From positions 180,418-244,417 of the forward strand of contig MEDJ01000022.1 in assembly GCA_001724025.1 (NCBI GenBank): DNA of 64,000 nucleotides. Direction: 5' to 3'. The DNA comes from Acidobacteria bacterium SCN 69-37. GTDB lineage: Bacteria; Acidobacteriota; Vicinamibacteria; Vicinamibacterales; SCN-69-37. Shown in pieces: positions 9,801-17,914 of the stretch (positions are counted from its first letter, which is position 1; each line of letters starts with the position of its first letter). The translations under genes were made by a program, and so were the position numbers. The notes under the pieces are model-generated. The model searched no databases. It was given only the letters and a program-made list of their open reading frames with translations, and was not told where the DNA came from.

Positions 9801-10524
9801 CGAACTCGGCGCTGCTGGCGTTGGTCTGCACACGGAATTCCGCGACCGCATCGGGGCTCGGCGTCAGGACGACGATGTTGCCGTAGGCCGCGTCCTGGAC
9901 CGTGACGCCGTCGAAGAGGGTCGCGCTCTGGTTGGCGGTGCCGCCGCCAATCTGGTAGTTGCCGCCGGCGAACACGTTCTTACCCGTCAGGCTGCCCTCG
10001 CTGCCGCCCTGCGGCACAACCGACGGCGCCATCGTGATGAGGTTCATCACGTTCCGCCCGTCGAGCGGCAACGTCTGCACCGACCGGAAGCTGACAACGG
10101 CGCCGACCGATCCGCTCTCGGTTTGCAACAGCGGCGCCTGGCTTGTCACTTCGACCGTCTCCGACAGGCCGCCCAGTTCGAGGGTGGCCTCGATGCGAGG
10201 CGTGGCCTGCACGTTGACCTCGATCCCCTCGCGCACGTAGGCCTTGAAGCCAGCCAACTCGACCTGGAGTCGGTAGGTACCCGGAACGAGGTTCACGAAC
10301 TGATAGGTGCCGTCGCCATCGCTGACGCCCTGGCGACGTTCATTCGTTCCTGTGTTGACGAGCGTCAGGGTGGCCCCGGGCACGACATCGCCGGCGGAAT
10401 CCTTGACCACGCTCACGAGCGATCCATAGAAGCTCTGGCTCATCGCGGGTACGGCCACCAACAGCAGCGGCACCAGCAGGAGCGCGGCCGATTTCCACCG
10501 CCACCCCACGTGTCTACTCGACAT
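6841..10524 (-). CDS. TonB-dependent receptor with carboxypeptidase-regulatory-like domain
   Basis: This is a 1227-residue outer-membrane transporter of the Acidobacteria type (OAR/SusC-like). A signal peptide covers about residues 5-30. An Ig-like CarbopepD-regulatory domain follows (GATLTLVNTGTNERR through YRLQVELAGFK), then a plug, then a long beta-barrel ending in LAARLTF with a terminal Phe. ATG 10524 is chosen because AGGAGG lies five bases upstream; an in-frame ATG seven codons earlier is less well placed. It probably imports an oligosaccharide, a glycoside or a large plant-derived solute. Operator site 4 lies about 120 bases upstream. No SusD-like partner is visible, as is usual for these receptors in Acidobacteriota. 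Confidence 0.88.
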   Translation of the reverse strand: MSSRHVGWRWKSAALLLVPLLLVAVPAMSQSFYGSLVSVVKDSAGDVVPGATLTLVNTGTNERRQGVSDGDGTYQFVNLVPGTYRLQVELAGFKAYVREGIEVNVQATPRIEATLELGGLSETVEVTSQAPLLQTESGSVGAVVSFRSVQTLPLDGRNVMNLITMAPSVVPQGGSEGSLTGKNVFAGGNYQIGGGTANQSATLFDGVTVQDAAYGNIVVLTPSPDAVAEFRVQTNASSAEFGRFTGGVVNIASRSGTNAFHGGLFEYYRNRELNSNTFFGERAGLDKPPFSQHNFGGSVGGPVVKDKLFFFTNFERYRNREGVLFQRTVPTMAMRSGDFSDFRNLTTGQVVPIYDPWTQCGIVNPGTGAYNGDCGTVPTRLQFPGNVIPQNRISPIARAFLNFPIYAEPTEAGPWKTQNFNRNAQVGGDNSQVNLRLDYNLNQNQRLLGRYTRFESTNLPVDVYGNGQRNGDPYSPEHFITTQVMIASTSTLNSSTVLDLRFGFLRWDYDRTPGNLGIDLVGTFGLPQTPYGEISTRSDSIPRMETIPGIAAGSNNVIGTGLLLADDKSYEFTPTLTKLAGRHAIKVGANLMLAQGNYFQNNSPGGNFTFSNAPTALNGSNPGSTGDAFASFLLGIPTGGTYQSSGYTYNRTSYQAYFIDDTWRVTPRLTLTPGIRWERPGVYGEKDDRIVSFNPTAVNPVLDGKTNPVTGEPYLGAFELVNSDALSDRGLRNNVSRFAPRFGFAYQLADSTVLRGGTGKFITPSTVRFTDGVNGPLVQITNTIVTSVDDNQTFFADMSNPFPSGVRNFPGRDPGFQQAMLGGTATQFYRDEEGYPGYTYQWNVVLQHQFRNNLSVEVGYTGLDGNHLPTTLNMNQLGLEHINRAANDATVCSLTGNAIIPQGEPGFVASQADTCYGAYLRQQVPNPFYGTITAGPLSTQTIQRSRLLVAHPQYNSASRSGYEGESRYHALQLRADKRFSAGASVSANYTFSKNMTNVESTTGWLESGAGTPIAGYQTNNLDNEMALSSFDVRHRFVLNYTVDLPFGAGRRFLGGASGLMEQLVGGWSVSGVVTLQSGFPLGFGATPNLIGSGYGLRPNVDASCNKTVSGSTLDRLDQWFNTSCFSVPNAGSAGDPRLRWQLGDAPRTDPDLRGHGVNNWNLAISKTTPLQGGVNLTLRAEAFNLFNRVQFGMPNTTVSTAATSTFGRVTSQRNQPRLIQLAARLTF

Positions 10525-10643
10525 ACATGCCTCCTGGGGGGTCACCGGACACTGGCCCGGGCCCTGACAACAACGACCTCTGGCCGATCGGCGCTCGTCG
10601 AGAATCGCCCGGTCGTCAATCGAAGCTCGCTACGATAGATAAC

Positions 10644-10659
10644 AGATAATCGATTATCG
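10644..10659. promoter_or_regulatory. Putative GntR operator, site 4
   Basis: The 14-base perfect palindrome GATAATCGATTATC at 10645-10658 precedes the TonB receptor gene. A second partial copy, CGATAGATAAC, lies about ten bases away. It is one of the two best copies in the window. Confidence 0.6.
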
Positions 10660-10682
10660 TGTAACAAGTGTCAAGATTTTCT

Positions 10683-13049
10683 TTACGGCACCGGCGGCAA
10701 GCCGGCCAGCGCCGCGCCGGCGGCCTCCCGGACGTCTGAATCGGGGCTCTGGGCCGCGGCCTCGAAGTGCCAGCGGGCCTCGACCGTCCGCCCCGCCCTC
10801 GCCTGTAGCTCTCCCAACGCCAGATGCGCGTCGTAGTCGCGGGGATCGGCCTGAATGGCCAGTTCGTACTCGCGCGCCGCCTCATCGATGCGCCCCGTCG
10901 CCGCCAGGACGGCCGCCAGATCGGTATGCGCCTGCGCCAGGCCCGGCGCCAGGCGCACGGCCTCACGGAGCGCGGTCACGGCCTCGGCATAGGCCCCGGT
11001 GATCGCCAGCACCACCCCATAGCTGTGGTGTGCGTCCACGTAGTCAGGCGCGTAGCGGATTGCCTCGGAGAAGTGGTGACCGGCCTCGGCATACGCCCGG
11101 CGGCCTGCCAGCAGATTGCCCAGGTTGTTCTGGGCCTCGGCCAGATCCGGCTGACTCCGGATGGCCGCGCGGAAATACTGTTCGGCGGCCGTCGCGTTCC
11201 CATCGTTCAGCGCGGCGAGTCCCATGGTGTTGTTCGCGCGCGGCAGGGAGGCGTCGAGCTCGAGCGCCCGCAGGAGCGCGCCCCGCGCCTCGCCGGCGCG
11301 GTGCTGCTGGAGATAGACGTTGCCGAGGGAGGCCAGCGCAGCGGCGTCCTCCGGCTGGAGCGCCACCGCCTGCTCCAGCGCCTGCGCGGCCCGTTCCAAG
11401 TTGCCGAGCGCCACGGCCGCGTCGGCCAGTTCCTTCAGCGCGGGTGCGAAGGAGGCGTCCCGGCGGAGCGCCTCTTCACACCAGCGAATTGCCGCCTCGG
11501 GATCCGAGCGCTTCGCGTACGCGCGGCCCAGCTCGTAATAGAACTCAGGGCGATCGGGCGCGTACCGCTCGATCGCCTGCTGCAGGCGTCCGATGCCGGC
11601 CTCCAAATTCGAGCCATGCTGTACCTGCGCGACGGCGACGTACAGCGCGGTGTCCGGCCCCGGCGGCGGTGTGGCCGGGTAGTAGGGAACGACCTCACCG
11701 CGATAGGCGCCATCTTCGAAGTTTTCCGCCTCCTCGCGCGCGGCCAGCAGATCGCGCGGCGGCAGGAATCGCTGGATCCGATGATCGGTCATCACCACGT
11801 GGACGGCGTCCTCGGCGCGGCGCTTCGGCATGTGACAGTCGAGGCAGGTAGGCGATGTGCCGGCGCCCGCCGCACCGCGCGCCAGGGCGGGCACTCCCAC
11901 GCCCGGCGTCTTGCTGTGCGTCCCCGTGTGACAGCTCTCGCAGACGGCGACATAGTGCTGAACGGCCGCCTCGCCCCGCGGAATATCGTGCGGGTTGTGG
12001 CAGGTGGTGCACGTCATTTCGCTGCGCAGAAAGCACGCAGACTGGCGCAGCCGGTACGCGCCGCTGCCGGCGATCTCGAACTTGTCCTCGCGGCCGGATC
12101 CGGCCGCATGATCGAAGTGCAGAACATAGTTGCCAAGCGCCTGCCCCGGAACGTACGAAAAGGGCGAACGATCGTAACGGCGGACCTGAAACGGCAGGGG
12201 GCTGCTCGTTGTCTCGAGATGACATTGCAGGCACGTTTCGATCTGCCGCTCTCGATCGAGCGTCGCCGGATTGACGATCGCCCGGCGGGCCGCGTCGTAG
12301 TCGGCGTCCTCGACCGCCTCGATATGCGCCAGTCCCGGCCCATGACATCGCTGGCAATCAATCCCTTCCGGCAACGGCTCGGCAAAGCCGGGACCGCCGC
12401 CCACATCGGTGACGGCGCCGGCTGGGTAGCCGTTGTGGCACGCCATGCAGTCTGTCGAGATGACGCGGCGGAAATCGAGGTGCGCGGGCCGGTCGTAGCC
12501 GGGGCTCATCGCCCAATAGCCGCCGCGATCCGCGTACCAGCTGACCGGCAGCTCCCGCAGCCGGCCGTCGGCCTCCCGGTGCAGGAACGTGCGAGCGTGA
12601 TTGCCGGATCCGATGATGTAGTCGGCCGAAAATTCGACGATATTCGTCGGCTGGCCGTCGAAGCCGGTCATGTGACGGCGCTGAACGAGGCGGCCGTCCC
12701 GCTCCTCCATCGTGTAGTGACGGCCTGACGTCTCGTGAAACAACTGGCCGTCGGTCTCGACATCGGACAGCTGCGGGGTGCCGGCGCGCACGCGGGCGAA
12801 CGAGCGGGCCATGCCGGTCAGGCCGTACGTCTGGGCGATGCGAGGATGGCAGGCGGCGCAGGCAGCGGCGCTCACATAGCCGGCGCCCACGGATTCAGCC
12901 GGTTCCTCGGGGCCCGACGACTGCTGCGGGTTGCCGTGCAGGGGCGACCGGGTCGCGGCCACCATCACGATGACGAGCAGCATCGCGATCCCCAGCGGAG
13001 TCCACCGCCGCCACGCGCGCGACCGGTGCGCCCTGCGATTCACTTCCAC
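10683..13049 (-). CDS. Seven-heme cytochrome c / TPR protein
   Basis: This is a 788-residue protein with an N-terminal membrane anchor or signal (about residues 17-33). Its multiheme region has seven CxxCH motifs: CAACH (residue 64), CMACH, CQRCH, CLQCH, CTTCH, CESCH and CLDCH. From about residue 460 to the end it consists of tetratricopeptide repeats. The family is usually annotated as a cytochrome c3/c554-like TPR protein and is thought to carry electrons in the periplasm. The GTG start at 13049 follows AAGGGG, and operator site 5 is only 12 bases upstream, so repression by occlusion is plausible. Its place in a sugar regulon suggests it accepts electrons from a periplasmic sugar oxidation step, which is inference. 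Confidence 0.87.
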   Translation of the reverse strand: MEVNRRAHRSRAWRRWTPLGIAMLLVIVMVAATRSPLHGNPQQSSGPEEPAESVGAGYVSAAACAACHPRIAQTYGLTGMARSFARVRAGTPQLSDVETDGQLFHETSGRHYTMEERDGRLVQRRHMTGFDGQPTNIVEFSADYIIGSGNHARTFLHREADGRLRELPVSWYADRGGYWAMSPGYDRPAHLDFRRVISTDCMACHNGYPAGAVTDVGGGPGFAEPLPEGIDCQRCHGPGLAHIEAVEDADYDAARRAIVNPATLDRERQIETCLQCHLETTSSPLPFQVRRYDRSPFSYVPGQALGNYVLHFDHAAGSGREDKFEIAGSGAYRLRQSACFLRSEMTCTTCHNPHDIPRGEAAVQHYVAVCESCHTGTHSKTPGVGVPALARGAAGAGTSPTCLDCHMPKRRAEDAVHVVMTDHRIQRFLPPRDLLAAREEAENFEDGAYRGEVVPYYPATPPPGPDTALYVAVAQVQHGSNLEAGIGRLQQAIERYAPDRPEFYYELGRAYAKRSDPEAAIRWCEEALRRDASFAPALKELADAAVALGNLERAAQALEQAVALQPEDAAALASLGNVYLQQHRAGEARGALLRALELDASLPRANNTMGLAALNDGNATAAEQYFRAAIRSQPDLAEAQNNLGNLLAGRRAYAEAGHHFSEAIRYAPDYVDAHHSYGVVLAITGAYAEAVTALREAVRLAPGLAQAHTDLAAVLAATGRIDEAAREYELAIQADPRDYDAHLALGELQARAGRTVEARWHFEAAAQSPDSDVREAAGAALAGLPPVP

Positions 13050-13060
13050 TCTGATGCCCC

Positions 13061-13083
13061 TTGATTATCGATAGTCGATAACA
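13061..13083. promoter_or_regulatory. Putative GntR operator, site 5
   Basis: TTATCGATAGTCGATAA at 13065-13081 is a palindrome of two seven-base half-sites (TTATCGA and TCGATAA) around TAG. It ends 12 bases before the cytochrome start codon. Confidence 0.58.
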
Positions 13084-13241
13084 TTGGCAGCAATGTCAAG
13101 GCGTGCTGCGTAATGACCGCCGGTGGCCGACTTGCGAGTCGTCGACGGAAAAGTCGACAGGGGCGAACGGAGCGCTCGACGACATCGGCCAGGGTGGGAA
13201 CGCCCTCCGGGGCGCGCGCCACACGACAACAACACGATTAA

Positions 13242-13257
13242 AGATAATCGATTATCT
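13242..13257. promoter_or_regulatory. Putative GntR operator, site 6
   Basis: AGATAATCGATTATCT is a perfect 16-base palindrome, the best copy in the window. It lies about 70 bases before the semialdehyde dehydrogenase start and about 160 bases from site 5, in the divergent region. Confidence 0.6.
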
Positions 13258-13324
13258 AGCAATTGGGTTACAATACGCCCATCCCACGCCAGCACTTTTC
13301 CCCTGCGCCTGGGCCGGAGCACGC

Positions 13325-14785
13325 ATGTTGAACTTCATTCAGGGCGAGTGGCGCCCGTCGACCACGACCGATTTCCTCCCCATCCGCAACCCGGCCACCG
13401 GTGACACGATCGGCCAGACGCCAATCTCGACCCTCGCCGAACTCGAACAGGCCGTCGACGCGGCCGACGCGGCCTTTCCCGCCTGGCGACGCGTGCCGGT
13501 CACCGACCGCGTTCAGTTCCTGTTCCGGCTGAAGACGAAACTCGAAGACGGCCTCGACGACCTCGCCCGCATCATCACGCTCGAGTGCGGCAAGACGCTG
13601 GCCGAATCGCGCGGGGAACTGCGCCGGGCCATCGAGAACGTCGAGGTCGCGTGCGGCGCGCCCATCCTCACACAGGGCTACAACTCCGAAGACATCGCGT
13701 CGGGAATCGACGAGGTGATGATTCGCCAGCCGCTCGGGGTCTGCGCGATCATCGCGCCGTTCAACTTCCCCGCCATGATCCCGTTCTGGTTCCTCCCCTA
13801 CGCCATTGCCGCCGGCAACACCATCGTCATCAAGCCCTCCGAGCGCGTGCCCATGACGATGCAGAAGGTGTTCGAGATGCTGGCGGAGCTGGAACTGCCG
13901 CCAGGCGTGGTGAACCTGATCAATGGCGGCCACGACGTGGTCAACGCGATTCTGGATCACCCGACGATTCGCGCGGTCAGTTTCGTCGGGTCGAGCGCGG
14001 TGGCCCGACACGTCTACGCGCGCGCCGCGGCGTCAGGCAAGCGCGTGCAGTGCCAGGGCGGTGCGAAGAATCCCGTCATCATCCTGCCGGACGCCGACAT
14101 CGCATCGGCCGCCGAGATTGTCGCCGAGAGTGCGTTCGGCTGCGCCGGGCAGCGATGCCTGGCCGCCGCCATGGCGGTCACCGTGGGCGACGCCGGCGCG
14201 CCGTTTGCCGAGGCGATCCAGGCGAAGGCGGCCAGCCGCGTCACCGGCGACGGGCTCGAAGCCGGCGTGCAGATGGGACCCGTTATTTCGCCCGAGAGCC
14301 AGGCGCGCATCGAACAGCTCCTCGAACGCGCCATCGCCGACGGCGCCCGGCCGATCGTCGACGGCCGCCGGCCGGCCATGCCGGATCGTCTGCGTGGCAA
14401 CTTCATCAGGCCCACGGTGCTCAGCGGCCTGCCGATCGAGAGCGAGATCACGCGGACCGAGATCTTCGGCCCCGTGCTGTCGCTGCACGAGGTCGACGAC
14501 ATCAGCGCGGCGATCGCCCTCGTCAACGACGGGGCCTATGGCAACCAGGCCTCGCTCTTCACCACGAGCGGCGCCAGCGCGCGCCGATTCCGCTACGAGG
14601 CCGAGGTCGGCAACGTCGGCATCAACGTCGGCGTGGCCGCCCCCATGGCGTTCTTTCCGTTCAGCGGCGCACGCGGCAGCTTCTTCGGCGACCTGCACGG
14701 CCAGGGCCGCGACGCGTTCGAGTTCTTCACGCAGGAAAAGGTCGTGGTCGAACGATGGCCACGCGCCTGGTCACGGACATTCTGA
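13325..14785 (+). CDS. mmsA: CoA-acylating (methyl)malonate-semialdehyde dehydrogenase
   Basis: This 486-residue aldehyde dehydrogenase of the MmsA/IolA group would convert malonate or methylmalonate semialdehyde to acetyl- or propionyl-CoA with release of CO2 and NADH. The Rossmann Gly motif is SFVGSSAVA (about residue 220), and the catalytic Cys lies in [10 protein letters not shown] (about residue 278). The C-terminal signature [19 protein letters not shown] is typical of the CoA-acylating group. ATG 13325 gives the family length; the longer in-frame extension would pass through the operator. It starts a four-gene unit with the TIM barrel and two SDRs, and operator site 6 precedes it. It is the likely exit step of the pathway to central metabolism. 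Confidence 0.9.
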   Translation: MLNFIQGEWRPSTTTDFLPIRNPATGDTIGQTPISTLAELEQAVDAADAAFPAWRRVPVTDRVQFLFRLKTKLEDGLDDLARIITLECGKTLAESRGELRRAIENVEVACGAPILTQGYNSEDIASGIDEVMIRQPLGVCAIIAPFNFPAMIPFWFLPYAIAAGNTIVIKPSERVPMTMQKVFEMLAELELPPGVVNLINGGHDVVNAILDHPTIRAVSFVGSSAVARHVYARAAASGKRVQCQGGAKNPVIILPDADIASAAEIVAESAFGCAGQRCLAAAMAVTVGDAGAPFAEAIQAKAASRVTGDGLEAGVQMGPVISPESQARIEQLLERAIADGARPIVDGRRPAMPDRLRGNFIRPTVLSGLPIESEITRTEIFGPVLSLHEVDDISAAIALVNDGAYGNQASLFTTSGASARRFRYEAEVGNVGINVGVAAPMAFFPFSGARGSFFGDLHGQGRDAFEFFTQEKVVVERWPRAWSRTF

Positions 14786-14826
14786 GAGCGCAGCAACCAG
14801 ACGGCCTTCACGAACGAGGAGTTCCC

Positions 14827-15798
14827 ATGACGATCAATCGACGGACGTTCACGCAGTCACTCGCCATCGGCCTCGGCGCGTTGTCACTGCCCGCCTGGGC
14901 CCAGGGTCGCAAGAACCTGCAGATCGGCCACACGGGCATCACCTGGCCCTGGGGCGAGATCCGCAGCGCCCCGCCGTCCGGCGGGGGTGACGTCAGCCTC
15001 GCCCCCGCACCAGCCGGCCAGCGACAGATCGATCCACAGGCGGTCGAAACGGTCTTCCGGGATGTCTCGCAGGTCGGCTTCCACGGCCTCGAGATCTTCG
15101 CGTGGCAGGTCGACGCGATGGAGGGTCATGGCGGCATCGGTCCGCTGATCGAAAAGTACAAATTGCCGCTGATCGCCGTCTACGGCGGCCCCAACCTCAC
15201 GAATCCCGACCAGCGCAAAGCCTCGCTCGAGCGCACCATCGCCAACGCGAAGCTCGTCAAGCGCTACGGCGGCAAGGCAATCGTCTTCGGGCCGAACGCG
15301 GTCAATCGCAGCTCGTTCGTCTTCAACGAGCATCGTGCTCATATCCTCTCGGCGCTCAACGACGGTGCGAAGGCCGTGGTCGATCTGGGCCTGACACCGG
15401 TGCTGCACCCGCACACGGGCACGTGCATCGAGACCCGGGACGAGACCTACGCCATCATGGAGAACGTGGACACGCGGTACCTGAAGTTCGGCCCGGACGT
15501 CGGCCAGCTCGCGAAGGGCGGCGCCGATCCCGTACAGATCGTCAAGGATTTCCTTCCGCTCGTCCACCATGTCCACCTGAAGGATTTCGACGGCGGCCCG
15601 GCCTATCTCGGATACGCGCCCATCGGCCGTGGCCACGTCAATCTCGGGGCCATTCTCGATATGTGCGAGAGCCGGCAGATGGACGGGATGGTGATGGTCG
15701 AGCTCGACAGCAGTGACGTGATGCCCATCCCTCCACGCGAGACCGCGGAAATCGCCCGCACCTGGCTCGGTGCGCGCGGATACGCGTTCGGCGCCTGA
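14827..15798 (+). CDS. Tat-exported IolE-like sugar-phosphate isomerase/epimerase-family TIM barrel
   Basis: This is a 323-residue xylose-isomerase-like TIM barrel. The N-terminus has a twin-arginine signal, RRTFTQSLAIGLGALSLPAW, so it is probably periplasmic. The metal-binding core resembles inosose dehydratase: HPHTGTCIETRDE (about residue 200), GPDVGQLAKGGAD, HVHLKDFDGG and VELDSSD near the end. A segment rich in Gly/Ser/Pro after the signal (about residues 45-60) is not part of the barrel. Related proteins dehydrate or epimerise keto-inositols and 3-keto-glycosides. It follows the dehydrogenase gene by 41 bases and is in the same unit. The substrate is not deducible. Confidence 0.85.
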   Translation: MTINRRTFTQSLAIGLGALSLPAWAQGRKNLQIGHTGITWPWGEIRSAPPSGGGDVSLAPAPAGQRQIDPQAVETVFRDVSQVGFHGLEIFAWQVDAMEGHGGIGPLIEKYKLPLIAVYGGPNLTNPDQRKASLERTIANAKLVKRYGGKAIVFGPNAVNRSSFVFNEHRAHILSALNDGAKAVVDLGLTPVLHPHTGTCIETRDETYAIMENVDTRYLKFGPDVGQLAKGGADPVQIVKDFLPLVHHVHLKDFDGGPAYLGYAPIGRGHVNLGAILDMCESRQMDGMVMVELDSSDVMPIPPRETAEIARTWLGARGYAFGA

Positions 15799-15823
15799 GA
15801 CGGACGAACAGGAGGGCCGGCAG

Positions 15824-16606
15824 ATGGACTATGGACTGCAGGGCACGCGCGCCTTCGTGGCGGCCGGCGCCCACGGCATCGGACGCGCCATTGCCGATCT
15901 GCTCGCGGCCGAGGGCGCGTGCGTGATCGTCGCCGACAGGGACGAGGACGCACTGCAGGCGCACGGGGGTCAGTGGGACGGCACGATTGCCGCGGATCTG
16001 TCGAGCGCCGACGGCGTCCAGGCCGCCGTGGACTACGTGCTGCGCCGGTTCGACGGCCCGCCCGCCATCCTGATCAACAACCTCGGCGTCGGCGATGCCA
16101 CGCCGTTCGAGCAGACGACAGATGATCGCTGGCTCGCCTCGTTCAACGTGAACCTGATGGGCAGCGTGCGTCTGTCTCGCGCGCTCGTGCCGCGGATGGC
16201 AGCGCTCGGCTCCGCGGCGGTCGTCAACACCGGCTCCGATCTGGCCAAGCAACCGGAGCCGGACTTCGTCGACTACGGGTCGTTCAAGGCCGCGCTGCTC
16301 TATCTCACCAAGGCGCTCGCGCGGCAGTATGCACCGGCGGTTCGCGTGAACGCCGTCCTGCCGGGACCGATCTGGTCGCGCATGTGGACGCGGCCCGGCG
16401 GCATCGTCGATCAGCTCGTCACGCACTACGACGTGACCGATCGCGACGAGGCCGTGAACCGGTTCCTGCGCGACCGGCAGATGCCGATGGGCATCGGCCA
16501 GCCCGAAGACGTGGCACACGCCGCGGTCTTCCTGGCCTCGCCACTGGCCCGCTTCATCACGGGCGCGGGCCTCGACATCGGCGGCACAATCAGGGGGTTG
16601 ATTTGA
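15824..16606 (+). CDS. SDR-family oxidoreductase
   Basis: This 260-residue short-chain dehydrogenase has its cofactor site at GAHGIGRAI (about residue 13), NNLG in place of NNAG (about 86), and catalytic Ser in NTGSDL with Tyr/Lys in YGSFKAALLY. The C-terminus, TGAGLDIGGTIRGLI, is the usual substrate/dimer edge. GGAGG lies at 15811. The stop overlaps the next SDR start by one base (TGATG), which implies translational coupling. It probably oxidises one hydroxyl of the pathway sugar. Confidence 0.88.
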   Translation: MDYGLQGTRAFVAAGAHGIGRAIADLLAAEGACVIVADRDEDALQAHGGQWDGTIAADLSSADGVQAAVDYVLRRFDGPPAILINNLGVGDATPFEQTTDDRWLASFNVNLMGSVRLSRALVPRMAALGSAAVVNTGSDLAKQPEPDFVDYGSFKAALLYLTKALARQYAPAVRVNAVLPGPIWSRMWTRPGGIVDQLVTHYDVTDRDEAVNRFLRDRQMPMGIGQPEDVAHAAVFLASPLARFITGAGLDIGGTIRGLI

Positions 16607-17385
16607 TGACGGACTATTCGAGCTTCGGACTGACGGACAAGATCGCGATCGTGACGGGCGCATCGCAGGGCATCGGTCGCGCCATCGCCCTCGGACTGGC
16701 GAAGGCCGGCGCCCACCTGGTCCTGGCCAAGTACCCGCGTGGCGGCGAACAGGAGATCCAGGCCGTGAAGGCCGAGATCGAGGCGCTCGGCCGCCGCGCG
16801 ATCATCGTGCCCACGGACGTCTCGGACGTGGCACAGGTGCAGGCCCTCATGCAGCAGGCCGTCACGACATTCGGCCGGATCGACATCCTCGTCAACAACG
16901 CGGGGTGGACGGGCACGACACCCGCCCTCGACGTCACCGAGGAGGAATACGACAAGACGATGGCGTCGACGCTGAAGAGCGTGTTCTTCGCGTGCCAGGC
17001 CGCCGCGCGGGTGATGATCCCGGCAGGCGGCGGCAAGATCGTCAACATCGGATCGAACTTCGGCATCGTGGCGTTCGACAAGCGCTCCGTCTATGCCGCA
17101 GCCAAGGCCGGTGTGCACCACCTCTCGCGTGCGCTGTCCCTCGAGTGGGCGCGCCAGGGCGTCACGGTCAACGTCGTCGCGCCCTGCATCACGGAAACCG
17201 AGTCCCGGAAGAACATCTTCGAGCGCCCCGGGTATCGCGAATGGGCAACCACGCAGATGCTGCCCATCGGCCGCTGGAACCAGCCCGACGATCTCGTGGG
17301 CGCGGTCCTCTTCCTGTCGAGCCACCTCGCCGACATGATCGTCGGACACGTCCTGATGGTCGACGGCGGCTGGACGATTCACTGA
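16606..17385 (+). CDS. SDR-family oxidoreductase
   Basis: This 259-residue short-chain dehydrogenase carries TGASQGIGRAI (about residue 18), NNAGWTG (about 97) and the catalytic Ser/Tyr/Lys in NIGSNFG and YAAAKAG. The end, VGHVLMVDGGWTIH, is canonical. It resembles 2-deoxy-D-gluconate or 3-oxoacyl reductases, but that level of detail is not reliable. It is coupled to the upstream SDR by a TGATG overlap and is the last gene of the unit. Confidence 0.88.
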   Translation: MTDYSSFGLTDKIAIVTGASQGIGRAIALGLAKAGAHLVLAKYPRGGEQEIQAVKAEIEALGRRAIIVPTDVSDVAQVQALMQQAVTTFGRIDILVNNAGWTGTTPALDVTEEEYDKTMASTLKSVFFACQAAARVMIPAGGGKIVNIGSNFGIVAFDKRSVYAAAKAGVHHLSRALSLEWARQGVTVNVVAPCITETESRKNIFERPGYREWATTQMLPIGRWNQPDDLVGAVLFLSSHLADMIVGHVLMVDGGWTIH

Positions 17386-17390
17386 CGGCC

Positions 17391-17446
17391 GTCCCGGGGT
17401 CGCGCATGCGAGCGGCAACATCCCCACTCGTCAGCGGCCCCGGGAC
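17391..17446. terminator. Inverted repeat between convergent genes
   Basis: GTCCCGGGGTCGC at 17391-17403 pairs with GCGGCCCCGGGAC at 17434-17446 (one T-G pair). It begins six bases after the last SDR and lies before the end of the convergent VOC gene. The loop is long (30 bases), so its function as terminator is likely but not certain. Confidence 0.45.
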
Positions 17447-17473
17447 GATCGCGCGTCGACGACCGACCGCGCG

Positions 17474-17890
17474 TTACGCCGGCACCTGCGCCGGATCCAT
17501 CCAGAGAAACTCCCAATGATGGCCGTCGAGGTCGTAGAAGGTCCGCACGAACATGAACCCGTGATCCTGCGGCGGCATGGCTGGCGTGGCGCCGGCCGCG
17601 ATTGCTGCGTCGACGATCGTGTCGACCTCCTCGCGGCTCGCGCACGACAGGGCAATCAGCACCTCATTCCGTGACGTCGAGTCACACACCTCGCGCGTCG
17701 TGAACGTCCGGAAGTACCGTTCGGCCAGCAGCATCGCGTAGCCGTCGTCGCTGAAGATCATGCAGGCGGCGTTGTCGTCGGTGAACTGCGGGTTGAACCT
17801 GAACCCCAGCCCCTCGAAGAAGCGCATGGACCGCTTCAGGTCGCGGACGGGCAGGTTGACGAAGACCTTTCGGGACGGGGACGTGATCAT
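17474..17890 (-). CDS. VOC (glyoxalase/bleomycin-resistance) family protein
   Basis: This 138-residue protein is built of two beta-alpha-beta-beta-beta modules. The opening VFVNLPVRDLKRSMRFFEGL and the closing YDLDGHHWEFLWMDP are typical of lactoylglutathione-lyase-like VOC proteins, the latter supplying the metal-ligand His/Glu. It lies 24 bases after the sigma factor gene on the same strand and is probably co-transcribed. Such pairs are common and may serve a resistance or stress role. Confidence 0.87.
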   Translation of the reverse strand: MITSPSRKVFVNLPVRDLKRSMRFFEGLGFRFNPQFTDDNAACMIFSDDGYAMLLAERYFRTFTTREVCDSTSRNEVLIALSCASREEVDTIVDAAIAAGATPAMPPQDHGFMFVRTFYDLDGHHWEFLWMDPAQVPA

Positions 17891-17914
17891 GAGCAGGCTC
17901 CTCGCGAAATCGCG

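Noticed and set aside
13103..13324. N-terminal extension of the semialdehyde dehydrogenase
   Set aside because: It passes through a perfect operator palindrome, and the family length fits ATG 13325.
1..17385. Assignment of the locus to myo-inositol catabolism
   Set aside because: MmsA/IolA- and IolE-like proteins are present, but IolB, IolC and IolD are missing and the TIM barrel carries a Tat signal.
1..17385. Assignment to the sulfoquinovose transketolase pathway
   Set aside because: A transketolase is present, but no sulfosugar-specific enzyme, exporter or sulfonate gene is visible.
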